A stretch of 64,000 nt of DNA, taken from NCBI RefSeq assembly GCF_002742285.1, contig NZ_MDGM01000014.1, positions 62,001 to 126,000 on the forward strand, given 5' to 3'. Of this stretch, positions 46,798 through 55,608 are shown one piece after another. The notes under the pieces were generated by a model that was not told the DNA's origin, made no database searches, and was given only the letters and a program-made list of their open reading frames with translations. Each line of letters opens with the position of its first letter. Position 1 is the first letter of the stretch. The translations under genes and the position numbers were made by a program. This stretch comes from Paramylibacter kogurei. GTDB taxonomy: Bacteria > Pseudomonadota > Alphaproteobacteria > Rhodobacterales > Rhodobacteraceae.

Positions 46798-47304
46798 TTA
46801 GCGCCCCAATGTGCGGTTTGCGGCATTGCGCAAGGTTATCAAACTGGCACAAACCCAAAGTGCCAAAGACATCAATATTGGGATAAACGCCCACCAATGG
46901 GGCACCAATAAAATCGTCGTGGTGTAATCATATTCTTTTTGGTTCAACATCCCTGCGTACATGCGCCAAATCAACAAACAGGCAAACGCAAACGCAACGA
47001 TGGAGGCCAGCAATTCAAACCGTGCAATCCAAACAGGGGATGCGTTCGATGTGAAAATATCCGCCGTAACGTGTGAACCCGTGATTTGGCAATATGGCAG
47101 AAACGCAAATGCGGCAATTGCCACACCCATTTGGGTCATTTCAAAATCACCAGCAAAGGGTGCGCCAAACATGCTTCCGATGACGGAATAGGCGTTCATC
47201 AATACAACGAGCAATAACACCACGCCACCGGCCAAGGCCCAGCCTTGGATGAACCGTGCGACAGGGCCCATAGGCCCCGTCGTTTCATTTACAGCTTCTG
47301 ACAT
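46798..47304 (-). CDS. dctQ: TRAP transporter small permease (DctQ)
   Basis: 168 residues with four membrane segments, the DctQ plan. Family features are LLVVLMNAYSVIGSMFGAPFAGDFEMTQMGVAIAAFAFLPYCQITGSHVTADIF in the first two thirds and a polar HWWAFIPI segment in the last third. It joins the solute-binding protein to the large permease. It starts immediately after the solute-binding gene. Confidence 0.9.
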   Translation of the reverse strand: MSEAVNETTGPMGPVARFIQGWALAGGVVLLLVVLMNAYSVIGSMFGAPFAGDFEMTQMGVAIAAFAFLPYCQITGSHVTADIFTSNASPVWIARFELLASIVAFAFACLLIWRMYAGMLNQKEYDYTTTILLVPHWWAFIPILMSLALWVCASLITLRNAANRTLGR

Positions 47305-48339
47305 TTACTGTTGGTGTTTTGCGATTGCTGCGCGTGCAGCGTCAACCAGTGCGGCACCATCGATACCTTTGGCCGAAACCTCTTCGACCCAGCGATCAAC
47401 AACGGGTGACAATGCAGCGTTCATCGCATCGGTTTCTTCTTGTGTCAGGGTGATGTGTTCGTTCCCTGCTTTCACAGCCAAGCCAATACCAAATTCATCG
47501 GATGCACGCCAAATATCGCCAACCTGAGCGATCCATGCTTCGTCAGATGCATCGCGGAATGCCTTTTGCACATCTTCTGGCAAACTGTTCCAACGATCCG
47601 CGTTCATGGATACTTGGAATGTTGTTGTACCAAAACGTACCTTATCCGCACCTTCAATTTGATACTTGGTTTGTTCTTGGATTTTAAGTGGTGGAATAAT
47701 TTCCCAAGGGATAAATGCACCATCCACGACCTTTTTGGCCAAGGCTTGTGGCAATGCAGGCACGGGCATCCCAACAGGAGCGGCGCCCAATGCCTCGATG
47801 ATCCAAGCACCTGTACGTGTTGGAATACGCATTTTCAGGCCCGCAAAATCCTCTGGCTTGCGTGTCTCTTTATCCACCATATGGATGCCTTGACCAGCAT
47901 GCACATGCAAGAACATGACTTCGACACCTTTATATTCTTGTTTCAGATCGCTTTCGAACAGATCGTGCATGGCAAGGTTGGTGGCAACCGTATCGTTTGT
48001 ATAAACTGTTGGAAGTTCAAAAACCTCTGTACGTGGGAAAAGGCCAGGTGTGTAACCATTTACCGTCCACACAATGTCCACCACGCCATCGCGTGCCTGT
48101 TGGATCAATTCTGGTGGTTTCCCACCCAATGACATTGCTGGGTAAATGTCGATCTTAACTTTGCCACCAGAATTTGCGGCAACTTTCTCTGCCCAAGGCA
48201 CCAACATCTGCGTATGTGCAGGGGCCTTTTCGCTGAGCAAGTGGTGAAGTTTAAATGTATGTTCCTGTGCAAAGCTACCAGTCGCCCAAAGAGCACTAAT
48301 AGCGCTAACTGCAACTGCAGTGATTTTATTGAATTTCAT
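47305..48339 (-). CDS. dctP: TRAP transporter solute-binding protein (DctP)
   Basis: 344 residues with a signal peptide cleaved near FAQ (about residue 25). The mature part is the DctP fold with HLLSEKAPAHTQMLVPWAEKV at its start and the conserved carboxylate-binding Arg in GLKMRIPTRTGAWIIEALGA (about 160-180). DctP proteins typically bind organic acids, including sugar acids and aromatics; the ligand is not readable. GGGAGG stands 5 bases before the ATG. Divergent from the LysR gene. Confidence 0.92.
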   Translation of the reverse strand: MKFNKITAVAVSAISALWATGSFAQEHTFKLHHLLSEKAPAHTQMLVPWAEKVAANSGGKVKIDIYPAMSLGGKPPELIQQARDGVVDIVWTVNGYTPGLFPRTEVFELPTVYTNDTVATNLAMHDLFESDLKQEYKGVEVMFLHVHAGQGIHMVDKETRKPEDFAGLKMRIPTRTGAWIIEALGAAPVGMPVPALPQALAKKVVDGAFIPWEIIPPLKIQEQTKYQIEGADKVRFGTTTFQVSMNADRWNSLPEDVQKAFRDASDEAWIAQVGDIWRASDEFGIGLAVKAGNEHITLTQEETDAMNAALSPVVDRWVEEVSAKGIDGAALVDAARAAIAKHQQ

Positions 48340-48444
48340 GATTTCCTCCCAAATCGCGATAAAAAACAGGTTATGAAGCGATTAATCATCTAACAATCCG
48401 ATTATTTCGATAGAATGTATTGAAAAAATCGATACCATGGTGAA

Positions 48445-49386
48445 ATGAGCAATCTTGAATCGTTACGAATTGACTTTGCCGCGCTGCGTACGTTGCGCAT
48501 GGTCTTTGATCATGGGTCGTTTTCGGCGGCGGCGGAGATGATGAATGTGAACCAATCAACGGTGAGCTATACCATCGATCGCTTGCGCAAAGCATTCAAT
48601 GACCCTTTGTTTGTGCGCCAAGGGCGGGGAATTACACCAACTGACAGGTGCCGTCATATCGCAGCATCATCGGCGCGGATGCTGGATGAATTTGCAACCT
48701 TGTCTGAACCAAGTGCGTTTGATCCACAAACGGCGACAGCAACGATTTCCATTTCTTCGAATTACTACGAGCGTACGATAATTTTACCAAAACTTATGGC
48801 TGCGATGCGCAAAGAGGCACCGTTTTTACGATTAAAGATGATTCAATCCTTGTCCGAAGGTGACCAACATTTGCGCCGTGGGGAATGCGATATACTTTTG
48901 TCGCCCGTGAATTATACCGCTTCGGAATTTTTTAAACGTACATTGATACCTGATCATTATGTTTGCGTCATGGATGCAAATAATCCACTAGCGGATATAA
49001 AGCTGAGCGAACAAGAATATGTGGCCGCCAAACATATGACCGTGATTTATGGGGGCAATTGGCGTTCACGCTATATGATTGATTTAGAGGCAAAAGGGCT
49101 AAGCCTGAATACCATTGTCTCGTTACCCACACCCGAAGATTTGTCCAGTTTGCTCCGTAATAGTGATCTAATATCCACCGTGCCCAACCGCATTGCGCAA
49201 ACCTTGTCAGATGGCATTGTTACACGTGATTGCCCGTTTCCAGCACCGCTTTCGGTGGATATGTATTGGACATCACGCACCCATCATTCAATGATGTATA
49301 AATGGATAAGACAGCTGATTTCGCGGATTGTTGGCGAAATAATACGCCCGACAAATGACATAAAAAAACCCGCTGGCAATATCTGA
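48445..49386 (+). CDS. LysR family regulator, divergent to the TRAP-P450 operon
   Basis: 313 residues. Helix-turn-helix LRTLRMVFDHGSFSAAAEMMNVNQSTVSYTIDRLRKAF (about 14-51) followed by the periplasmic-binding-type effector domain. The 105-bp spacer to dctP is where LysR proteins usually bind both promoters; it contains several TCGAT/ATCGA elements (for example 48407-48411 and 48428-48433). Control of the TRAP-P450 operon is likely but inferred. The stop codon lies inside the loop of the terminator hairpin. Confidence 0.87.
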   Translation: MSNLESLRIDFAALRTLRMVFDHGSFSAAAEMMNVNQSTVSYTIDRLRKAFNDPLFVRQGRGITPTDRCRHIAASSARMLDEFATLSEPSAFDPQTATATISISSNYYERTIILPKLMAAMRKEAPFLRLKMIQSLSEGDQHLRRGECDILLSPVNYTASEFFKRTLIPDHYVCVMDANNPLADIKLSEQEYVAAKHMTVIYGGNWRSRYMIDLEAKGLSLNTIVSLPTPEDLSSLLRNSDLISTVPNRIAQTLSDGIVTRDCPFPAPLSVDMYWTSRTHHSMMYKWIRQLISRIVGEIIRPTNDIKKPAGNI

Positions 49387-49403
49387 AATCCATTGCCAGC
49401 GGG
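49369..49403. terminator. Bidirectional terminator with the lysR stop codon in its loop
   Basis: A 12-bp perfect stem CCCGCTGGCAAT/ATTGCCAGCGGG (49369-49380 with 49392-49403) and an 11-base loop that contains the lysR TGA (49384-49386). Minus-strand transcripts meet seven T residues after it, so it terminates the Gly-rich gene well; on the plus strand GTGTTGTTTT follows. Confidence 0.88.
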
Positions 49404-49417
49404 CGTGTTGTTTTAAC

Positions 49418-49702
49418 TTAGCCGCGCATTTTTTTGACGATCATGCCAACGACAACCTGAACGATCATCCCTGACACACCACCGCCAACCAAGTTGCCAG
49501 CGATTGACGCAATGTCGATACCGCTTGCTGCGGCTGATGTTCCGGCGCCCATCAAACTACCGAGTAGCGAACCACCACCGATACCACCTGCGGCACCCGC
49601 GATAAGGTTGCCAAGACCCCCCATGCTGTTTCCAGCAGAAACCTTGCCCCCAGCGGTGCCGCCCAAAGCGCCACCAATTGCTTGTGCTAAAATTTGTTCC
49701 AT
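49418..49702 (-). CDS. Small glycine-rich membrane-associated protein
   Basis: 94 residues, about one third Gly, with no Cys. It alternates glycine-zipper-like segments (GGALGGTAGG, GNLIAGAAGGIGGGSLLGSLMGAG) with a hydrophobic end (GMIVQVVVGMIVKKMRG). Such proteins associate with or span membranes and can form pores or channels, but I do not recognise a family. AGGA lies upstream of the ATG. The promoter region contains the ACGTTACGT motif and a TAACG-N4-CGTTA inverted repeat. Confidence 0.65.
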   Translation of the reverse strand: MEQILAQAIGGALGGTAGGKVSAGNSMGGLGNLIAGAAGGIGGGSLLGSLMGAGTSAAASGIDIASIAGNLVGGGVSGMIVQVVVGMIVKKMRG

Positions 49703-49730
49703 TTTTTAGTCCTCCAGTTAGATAACGAAA

Positions 49731-49747
49731 ACGTTACGTGGTTTACG
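49731..49747. promoter_or_regulatory. ACGTTACGT-type motif, copy 1
   Basis: ACGTTACGTGGTTTACG, 29-45 bp upstream of the Gly-rich gene. The same 17-base pattern occurs at 50753-50769 with three changes, and a shorter copy at 50695. It overlaps TAACG-AAAA-CGTTA (49723-49736). Probably a site for an unknown regulator. Confidence 0.42.
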
Positions 49748-49971
49748 TCGCATTGCAAGAATTGATCGAATAATTTGCAATTTATTGCACCATATGTTGC
49801 TTTTTTTGATTTCCGTAGGGTCAAGAATTAACGATTTATAGTGTCAAATTTACCATGCGAATTTCGGTTCTCGGCAATCTGACGCCTATTCGGCGTATTT
49901 CTGCTGCGGATATAATATATCGCGCTAAAAATGATAAACTGGCGACAAACATGACCAAGGGACAATGGTAT

Positions 49972-50676
49972 ATGCGGCTTTATCCGATAATTCTGGGGCT
50001 ATGCGTTTGCGGCACGGTTGTGATCGCACAAAATGGAACCTTGGGCGGTACAAAAACGCGCGATGCGTTTTTTACTAAGGTGGGACAAACCAAAGCAAAA
50101 GCGAGCGAATTTTCCCCAAAAATTGAAATGCTGGTGGATGATATTGGTTGGCAGCAAGTATTGCGCGATGGTGGAATTACACTTCAGCAACCAAATCAAA
50201 ATGCGTTTATTTACGAAGCGACACTACAAGCGGAACAGTTGAATTTACCCAAACGCGATTGGGATCGCATGAAAGAACGCGGTTTGCCCCATCATTTTTC
50301 CACCGCGACACTGACAATGGAATTTGAACTCTCACAACCTTGGTCAGATCGCGCATTTGATGAACAAGCAATTGAACGTATTGAACTGCACAAATTAAAC
50401 TTGGCAATTGCAGATATGACGTTAAGCGCCAAAGGATCTGTTCTTGTTAATGAACATGGAAAAATGCTTGGTGAAGTATCGGGATATTTTACCAATTGGC
50501 GCCAGATTTTGGAATTGTTTGATTTACCCGCTGCAACACCGAAAAAATTGGTGGAAACCTTTCTTGAGCGGATCGCGGATGGCGATGCAGTAGAGGTAAA
50601 ATTCGATATTATCGACAGCCGACTTTATCTGGGGGCGATGCCGCTGGCAAATATTCCACCAATCCAGCCAAAGTAA
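49972..50676 (+). CDS. DUF2125-like exported or membrane-anchored protein
   Basis: 234 residues from ATG 49972. The amino end is a hydrophobic signal or anchor (RLYPIILGLCVCGTVVIAQ). The carboxy end (VKFDIIDSRLYLGAMPLANIPPI) and the preceding LVNEHGKMLGEVSGYFTNWRQILELF resemble the last third of DUF2125 proteins, but the protein is shorter than the 300-odd residues typical for the family, so it may be a reduced paralogue of the gene at 969. The frame is open from 49855. ATG 49972 was chosen for the signal-like start. Function unknown. Confidence 0.55.
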   Translation: MRLYPIILGLCVCGTVVIAQNGTLGGTKTRDAFFTKVGQTKAKASEFSPKIEMLVDDIGWQQVLRDGGITLQQPNQNAFIYEATLQAEQLNLPKRDWDRMKERGLPHHFSTATLTMEFELSQPWSDRAFDEQAIERIELHKLNLAIADMTLSAKGSVLVNEHGKMLGEVSGYFTNWRQILELFDLPAATPKKLVETFLERIADGDAVEVKFDIIDSRLYLGAMPLANIPPIQPK

Positions 50677-50710
50677 GTGAAATTTTGTTATCCGACGTTA
50701 TGTGGTGCTG

Positions 50711-50724
50711 ATAACATTTGTTAT
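50711..50724. promoter_or_regulatory. Palindrome ATAACA-TT-TGTTAT upstream of the stress protein gene
   Basis: A perfect 6-bp inverted repeat with a 2-base centre, about 160 bp before the universal stress protein gene, between two ACGTTA motifs. It may be a regulator site. It does not match FNR (TTGAT-N4-ATCAA). Confidence 0.35.
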
Positions 50725-50752
50725 TAAAGTTACTATTTTCACAACTTGTTTG

Positions 50753-50769
50753 ACGTTACGTCGTAAACG
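50753..50769. promoter_or_regulatory. ACGTTACGT-type motif, copy 2
   Basis: ACGTTACGTCGTAAACG, 14 of 17 bases as in copy 1 at 49731, located 113-129 bp upstream of the universal stress protein start. A partial copy (ACGTTATGTGGT) stands at 50695-50706. Confidence 0.42.
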
Positions 50770-50881
50770 GTTCTAGTATCACGGTGTGAAATACACGTTG
50801 GGACGGCATTGTATTAATTCACATATATATCTTGGTGTTCCTGTGTGTTGACGCAAAACAAAAAGCAAACAGGGGATACTA

Positions 50882-51319
50882 ATGTCTGCAAAACTCGTTG
50901 TTGGTCTTGATGGCCAAGGCTCTGGTGATCGTGCGTTGGCCTATGCCAAACGACTGGCCAAGCTAATCGGTTCGTGCGATTTGATTATTGTTTATGTGAT
51001 CGAATGGTCGCCATATTCATTCCAAACCGCCGAAGAAAATGCGCAACGCCATAAACGGCGCGAAGAAGAAATCGCAACCGCAAAAAAACGTATTATGGAA
51101 CCTGCACTCGCAAGCCTAAAGGAAGATGGGTTCGAAGCGCGTGGGATTGTACGCCATGGTGATGTGGCTGATACGCTGAATGCCATCTGTGTCGAAGAAC
51201 GTGCAGAACAACTTGTTGTCAGCCGTTCGTCCGAAGGTGGTTTTGCCAAGCGCATTTTCGGAAGCTCCACCGCGAATTTGGTGATGAGCGCAAGCGTGCC
51301 TGTAACGGTCGTAGGATAA
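50882..51319 (+). CDS. Universal stress protein (UspA family)
   Basis: 145 residues with the UspA fold: VVGLDGQGSGDRALAYAKRLAKL at the start and the ATP-binding carboxy end VSRSSEGGFAKRIFGSSTANLVMSASVPVTVVG. The G-x2-G-x9-G(S/T)-like phosphate loop suggests nucleotide binding. Role in stress adaptation is general for the family. AGGGGA lies before the ATG. The sodium:alanine symporter follows 10 bases later; a Usp with a transporter in one operon often tunes the transporter. Confidence 0.9.
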   Translation: MSAKLVVGLDGQGSGDRALAYAKRLAKLIGSCDLIIVYVIEWSPYSFQTAEENAQRHKRREEEIATAKKRIMEPALASLKEDGFEARGIVRHGDVADTLNAICVEERAEQLVVSRSSEGGFAKRIFGSSTANLVMSASVPVTVVG

Positions 51320-51329
51320 GGGGACAGAC

Positions 51330-52877
51330 ATGAATATTTTTCAAAAATCAATGCTGACGGTTGGGGCGGCCTTTGCCACCACAGCGCCAGCAATAGCGCA
51401 AGAAGCGGCAAGCATGGATGAACGTGTGAACGCTGCATTTGCAAAGGCCACTGGCCCATTTGTAAACTTTATTTTTGCGCCCATTCCGGGCACTAGTTTT
51501 CCTTGGATTGTGATGTGGTTGGTGATTGCAGCCACAATTTTCACGTTGTATTTCGCATTCGTGCAGCTGAAATATTTTGGCCATGCAATTTCATTGGTCA
51601 AAGGTGACTATTCCGATCCAAATGATGCAGGTGAGGTGAGCCATTTTCAGGCGCTCGCTACTGCGCTTTCTGGTACTGTTGGTTTGGGGAACATCGCTGG
51701 TGTTGCCGTGGCCGTTGGTATCGGTGGACCGGGTGCGACTTTCTGGATGATCCTTGCTGGCCTGTTGGGCATGGCTTCAAAATTTACCGAATGTACGTTG
51801 GGTGTGAAATATCGCAATGAATACGAAGATGGCACCGTTTCTGGTGGTCCGATGTATTACATTTCCAAAGGGTTCAAGGAACGCAACCTGCCCGGTGGCG
51901 GTTTCTTGGCCGCACTGTTTTCAGTGTTTTGTATCTTGGGTGCACTTGGTGGTGGCAACATGTTTCAAGCCAACCAAGCCCATGCGCAAATCTCTGGCAT
52001 CGTTGGGGATTACCCAGGTTGGATCACGGGTATTATTTTTGCGATCGTGGTGTTTATGGTGATCGTTGGTGGTGTGAAATCCATTGCACGCGTAACCGAA
52101 AAAGTTGTGCCATTCATGGGTGTTCTATATGTGGCCGCTGCTTTGATCATCATCCTGATGAACTTTGATAAAATCGGTTGGGCATTCGGGCAAATCTTTG
52201 CGGGTGCATTCACTGGTTTGGGTGTTGCCGGCGGTATGGTTGGCGCCTTGATCCAAGGTTTCAAACGTGCGGCGTTTTCGAACGAAGCTGGCGTTGGTTC
52301 AGCGGCGATTGCGCACTCTGCCGTGCGAACCAAAGAGCCAATTACAGAGGGTTTTGTCTCCCTGTTGGAACCGTTCATTGACACAGTGGTCATTTGTACA
52401 ATGACAGCTTTGGTGATTACCATTTCAGGTCAATTGATGATCGATCAGGCAACGGGTAACTACATCGTTGAAAATGGCTCAATTGCCACTGTTGGTGGAA
52501 CGTCTGGTGTTGCATTAACATCCGCTGCATTCGCATCCGCGTTTAGCTGGTTCCCATACATCTTGGCGATTGCGGTGATCTTGTTTGCATTTTCAACCAT
52601 GATTTCGTGGTCATACTACGGGTTGAAAGCATGGACATACCTGTTTGGCGAAGGTCAAACATCAGAGCTGATCTTCAAAGTGATCTTCTGTATCTTTATC
52701 GTAATCGGTGCGGCGGCCAGCCTTGGCCCAGTGATTGATTTCTCTGATGCGGCGATCTTTGCGATGGCGGTTGTGAATATCACAGGTTTGTATTTCTTGA
52801 TGTCAGTGGTGAAGCAAGAATTGCATTCATACCGCACACGCCTGCAATCGGGTGAGATTAAGAAATTCCACAACTAA
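51330..52877 (+). CDS. AGCS family sodium:amino acid symporter
   Basis: 515 residues with about eleven membrane segments, preceded by an amino-terminal hydrophobic stretch that ends in AIAQEAA and looks like a signal sequence. Family blocks include ALSGTVGLGNIAGVAVAVGIGGPGATFWMIL and FSNEAGVGSAAIAHSAVRTKEPITEGF, the substrate and Na+ region, and FIDTVVICTMTALVI. Such proteins import alanine or glycine with Na+. It shares an operon with the universal stress protein. Confidence 0.92.
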   Translation: MNIFQKSMLTVGAAFATTAPAIAQEAASMDERVNAAFAKATGPFVNFIFAPIPGTSFPWIVMWLVIAATIFTLYFAFVQLKYFGHAISLVKGDYSDPNDAGEVSHFQALATALSGTVGLGNIAGVAVAVGIGGPGATFWMILAGLLGMASKFTECTLGVKYRNEYEDGTVSGGPMYYISKGFKERNLPGGGFLAALFSVFCILGALGGGNMFQANQAHAQISGIVGDYPGWITGIIFAIVVFMVIVGGVKSIARVTEKVVPFMGVLYVAAALIIILMNFDKIGWAFGQIFAGAFTGLGVAGGMVGALIQGFKRAAFSNEAGVGSAAIAHSAVRTKEPITEGFVSLLEPFIDTVVICTMTALVITISGQLMIDQATGNYIVENGSIATVGGTSGVALTSAAFASAFSWFPYILAIAVILFAFSTMISWSYYGLKAWTYLFGEGQTSELIFKVIFCIFIVIGAAASLGPVIDFSDAAIFAMAVVNITGLYFLMSVVKQELHSYRTRLQSGEIKKFHN

Positions 52878-52878
52878 A

Positions 52879-52940
52879 AAAGGCGGCCAGAAATGGCCAC
52901 CTTTGATCATCTAAACGGCGCGGGTTTCTGCGCCGTTTTT
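52879..52940 (+). terminator. Tandem terminators behind the AGCS gene
   Basis: Hairpin 1: 11-bp stem with one mismatch around GAAA (52879-52889 with 52894-52904). Hairpin 2: 9-bp stem AAACGGCGC/GCGCCGTTT (52913-52921 with 52930-52938) followed by T residues that run into the stop codon of the convergent FAH gene. Confidence 0.85.
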
Positions 52941-53788
52941 TATGTATCCATGACAACGTTTTGCCGCTGAGTTCCCAGCCCTTCGATGTGCAATTCCATC
53001 ACATCACCTGATTTCAAAAATACAGGATTTGGTTTCATTCCCAACCCGACACCAGGTGGTGTTCCTGTTGAAATTACATCACCTGGGTGCAATGTGAACA
53101 AAGTCGACAGATGCGCAATGATTTCAGCCACGCTAAAGATCATTGTTTTGGTGTTTCCTGTTTGCATCCGTTTGCCGTTTACATCCAGAGTCATATCCAA
53201 ATTTTGTGGATCTTCGATTTCGTCACGCGTCACCAACCAAGGGCCAATGGGGCCAAACGTGTCACATGATTTACCCTTGGTCCAATTGCCTGAAAGCGCG
53301 GTTTGGAAATGGCGTTCTGATACATCATTCACAATGCAATATCCCGCTACGTGATCAAGCGCGTCATCCACGGACACATATTTCGCGGTTTTGCCAATCA
53401 CAACGGCTAGCTCTACTTCCCAATCGGATTTTTCAGAACCACGCGGCAGCGAAACCGTATCATCAGGACCCACAATCGCCGATGTGGCCTTCATAAACAA
53501 AATGGGATGTTCGGGAATGGATGCTCCCGTTTCCGCCGCATGATCGGAATAGTTCAAACCGATACACATGAATTTTCCAACGTCCGCAACGCAAGGCCCA
53601 AATCGCGGCGTGCCGTCGACGATGTGCAAATCCTCAACGTCCAATGCTGCGATACGTGCCAATTTTGCATCTGATAATGCCGCGCCGTTGATATCTTTCA
53701 CATGTCCAGACAGATCGCGCAATACGCCGTTTTCGTCAATCAATCCGGGTTCTTCCTGGCCCGTTTTGCCATATCTTACGAGTTTCAT
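52940..53788 (-). CDS. FAH-family 2,4-diketo-3-deoxy sugar-acid hydrolase
   Basis: 282 residues. Family signatures are GKFMCIGLNYSDHAAETG (about 71-88), the metal-binding SDWEVELAVVIG (about 120-131, Glu-x-Glu) and YCIVNDVSERHFQ (about 150-162, Asp), with HPGDVISTGTPPGVG near the end. FAH proteins cleave C-C bonds of 1,3-diketo acids. Beside a sugar-acid dehydratase and a keto-deoxy-acid dehydrogenase it most likely splits a 2,4-diketo-3-deoxy-aldonate into pyruvate plus glycolate or lactate. Last gene of its operon. Confidence 0.85.
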   Translation of the reverse strand: MKLVRYGKTGQEEPGLIDENGVLRDLSGHVKDINGAALSDAKLARIAALDVEDLHIVDGTPRFGPCVADVGKFMCIGLNYSDHAAETGASIPEHPILFMKATSAIVGPDDTVSLPRGSEKSDWEVELAVVIGKTAKYVSVDDALDHVAGYCIVNDVSERHFQTALSGNWTKGKSCDTFGPIGPWLVTRDEIEDPQNLDMTLDVNGKRMQTGNTKTMIFSVAEIIAHLSTLFTLHPGDVISTGTPPGVGLGMKPNPVFLKSGDVMELHIEGLGTQRQNVVMDT

Positions 53789-53799
53789 TATTTGCCTTT

Positions 53800-55599
53800 C
53801 TAATGGCTGTGACGCAATTTGTATTTATGCGCGACATCTTGGTAATTTGGTGCATCGCGCAAGACCATGCCCTCGGATAATGGTTGCACAAGATCGCGGA
53901 AAATTTGTTGCCACGGTGTTTGGCTTTCAGGGAAGTTATATCCGCCTGCCTCGACCAATGCTTTGTATCGCTGTTCAATCGTTTCATCGTCCAGCAACAT
54001 CATTACCGTCCCTTTGTTCAGGTCGATACGAATTGGATCGCCATTTTGGACAATCGCCAGTCCTCCGCCCGCCGCGGCCTCTGGTGATGCGTTTAAAATG
54101 GATGGCGAACCTGATGTGCCCGATTGGCGGCCATCACCGATGCAGGGCAGGGAATTAACCCCCTGCTTCAACAGGTAACTAGGTGGGCGCATGTTCACAA
54201 CCTCCGCACCCCCTGGATAGCCAAGCGGACCGGCACCACGCATAATCATGATACTGTTTTCGGTGATGTTGAGCGCGGGATCATCGACCGTATCGTGGAA
54301 ATGTTCTGGCCCGTCAAACACCATTGCGGTGCCTTCCATTGCGTTTGGATCGTCTGGGTTTGATAAATACCGATCGCGGAATTCTTTCGAAATAACAGAA
54401 GTTTTCATAATCGCACTGTCAAATAAATTGCCGGACAAGTTAAGGAAACCAGCATCCTTGACCATCGGCGTTGCAATGGGAAAGATCACCTTGTCATTTG
54501 CGATTTCAACATCACGACAATTGTCGCCAATCGAATGTCCGTTGACCGTTAACGCATCAGGGTTGGGCAACAATTTATTGCGCATCAATTCCCCGACCAC
54601 GGCGGGGACACCACCAGCGCGATGAAAATCTTCGCCTAGATATTCGCCTGCGGGTTGCAGGTTAACCAACAATGGCAGTTTATGCCCAATGTTTTGCCAA
54701 TCGTCATTATTCAGTTCTACACCCAAATGGCGTGCAATTGCATTCAAGTGTATGGGCGCGTTGGTTGAACCGCCAATAGCACTGTTCACTGCGATCGCGT
54801 TTTCAAATGCTTGTCGCGTCATGATGTCGGATGGTTTTACATCATCCCAAACCATATCAACGATCCGCTTGCCCGTTTCATATCCCATCTGACCTCGTTC
54901 GCGATAGGGCGCGGGGATGGCGGCGGAACCGGGCAATTGCATGCCCAAAGCCTCGGCCAATGAATTCATCGTGGTTGCCGTGCCCATAGTGTTGCAAAAT
55001 CCTGTGGATGGCGCGGATGAGGCGATCAGATCAATCAAACCATCATCATCAATTTCACCCTTGGCATGTAACTCGCGTGCCTTCCAAACGATGGTTCCCG
55101 AACCTGTGCGCTCGCCACCAAACCAGCCGTTCAACATCGGGCCTACGGAATACGCAATTGCGGGAATGTTAACGGTGGCCGCCGCCATCAACAATGCTGG
55201 CGTGGTTTTATCACAGCCAATGGTCAACACCACACCATCAATGGGATAACCATAAAGGCTTTCAACAAGGCTTAGATATGCAAGGTTTCGATCCAAACTT
55301 GCGGTAGGGCGTTTGCCTGTTTCTTGGATCGGGTGCACAGGAATTTCGATGACCGTACCACCCGCGGCGATCACGCCGTCACGTACGCGTTTCGCCAGTT
55401 CGACATGGTGACGATTGCAAGGCGATAGGTCGCTGCCCGTTTGGGCGATGCCGATGATGGGTTTTTTTCCTGCCAGCTCTTCGCGCGTGAGGCCGTAATT
55501 TAAATACCGTTCTAAATAAAGCGCGGTCATTTCGGAATCTTCTGGATTGTTGAACCATGATCGCGAACGTAAATCGGATGGTTTGATCTTTTTGGTCAT
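53800..55599 (-). CDS. IlvD/Edd family sugar-acid dehydratase
   Basis: 599 residues. The enzyme dehydrates an aldonate to the 2-keto-3-deoxy acid using a [2Fe-2S] cluster. Cluster Cys are Cys61 (SPCNRHH), Cys129 (IGCDKTTPA) and Cys202 (GFCNTMG), the spacing of arabinonate and xylonate dehydratases, in which they are Cys59-61, 127-129 and 200-202. Lys131 and the Mg-binding DKTTPA region are present. The opening [26 protein letters not shown] is typical for the pentonate branch. The exact substrate (L-arabinonate, D-xylonate or a 6-deoxy-hexonate) is open. Confidence 0.88.
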   Translation of the reverse strand: MTKKIKPSDLRSRSWFNNPEDSEMTALYLERYLNYGLTREELAGKKPIIGIAQTGSDLSPCNRHHVELAKRVRDGVIAAGGTVIEIPVHPIQETGKRPTASLDRNLAYLSLVESLYGYPIDGVVLTIGCDKTTPALLMAAATVNIPAIAYSVGPMLNGWFGGERTGSGTIVWKARELHAKGEIDDDGLIDLIASSAPSTGFCNTMGTATTMNSLAEALGMQLPGSAAIPAPYRERGQMGYETGKRIVDMVWDDVKPSDIMTRQAFENAIAVNSAIGGSTNAPIHLNAIARHLGVELNNDDWQNIGHKLPLLVNLQPAGEYLGEDFHRAGGVPAVVGELMRNKLLPNPDALTVNGHSIGDNCRDVEIANDKVIFPIATPMVKDAGFLNLSGNLFDSAIMKTSVISKEFRDRYLSNPDDPNAMEGTAMVFDGPEHFHDTVDDPALNITENSIMIMRGAGPLGYPGGAEVVNMRPPSYLLKQGVNSLPCIGDGRQSGTSGSPSILNASPEAAAGGGLAIVQNGDPIRIDLNKGTVMMLLDDETIEQRYKALVEAGGYNFPESQTPWQQIFRDLVQPLSEGMVLRDAPNYQDVAHKYKLRHSH

Positions 55600-55608
55600 T
55601 GATTTTCC

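Noticed and set aside
47440..48132. A 230-codon plus-strand frame opposite dctP
   Set aside because: Cys- and Trp-rich random-looking product and a clear dctP on the other strand.
50711..50724. FNR/Crp box before the universal stress protein gene
   Set aside because: The palindrome ATAACA-TT-TGTTAT does not fit TTGAT-N4-ATCAA or TGTGA-N6-TCACA.
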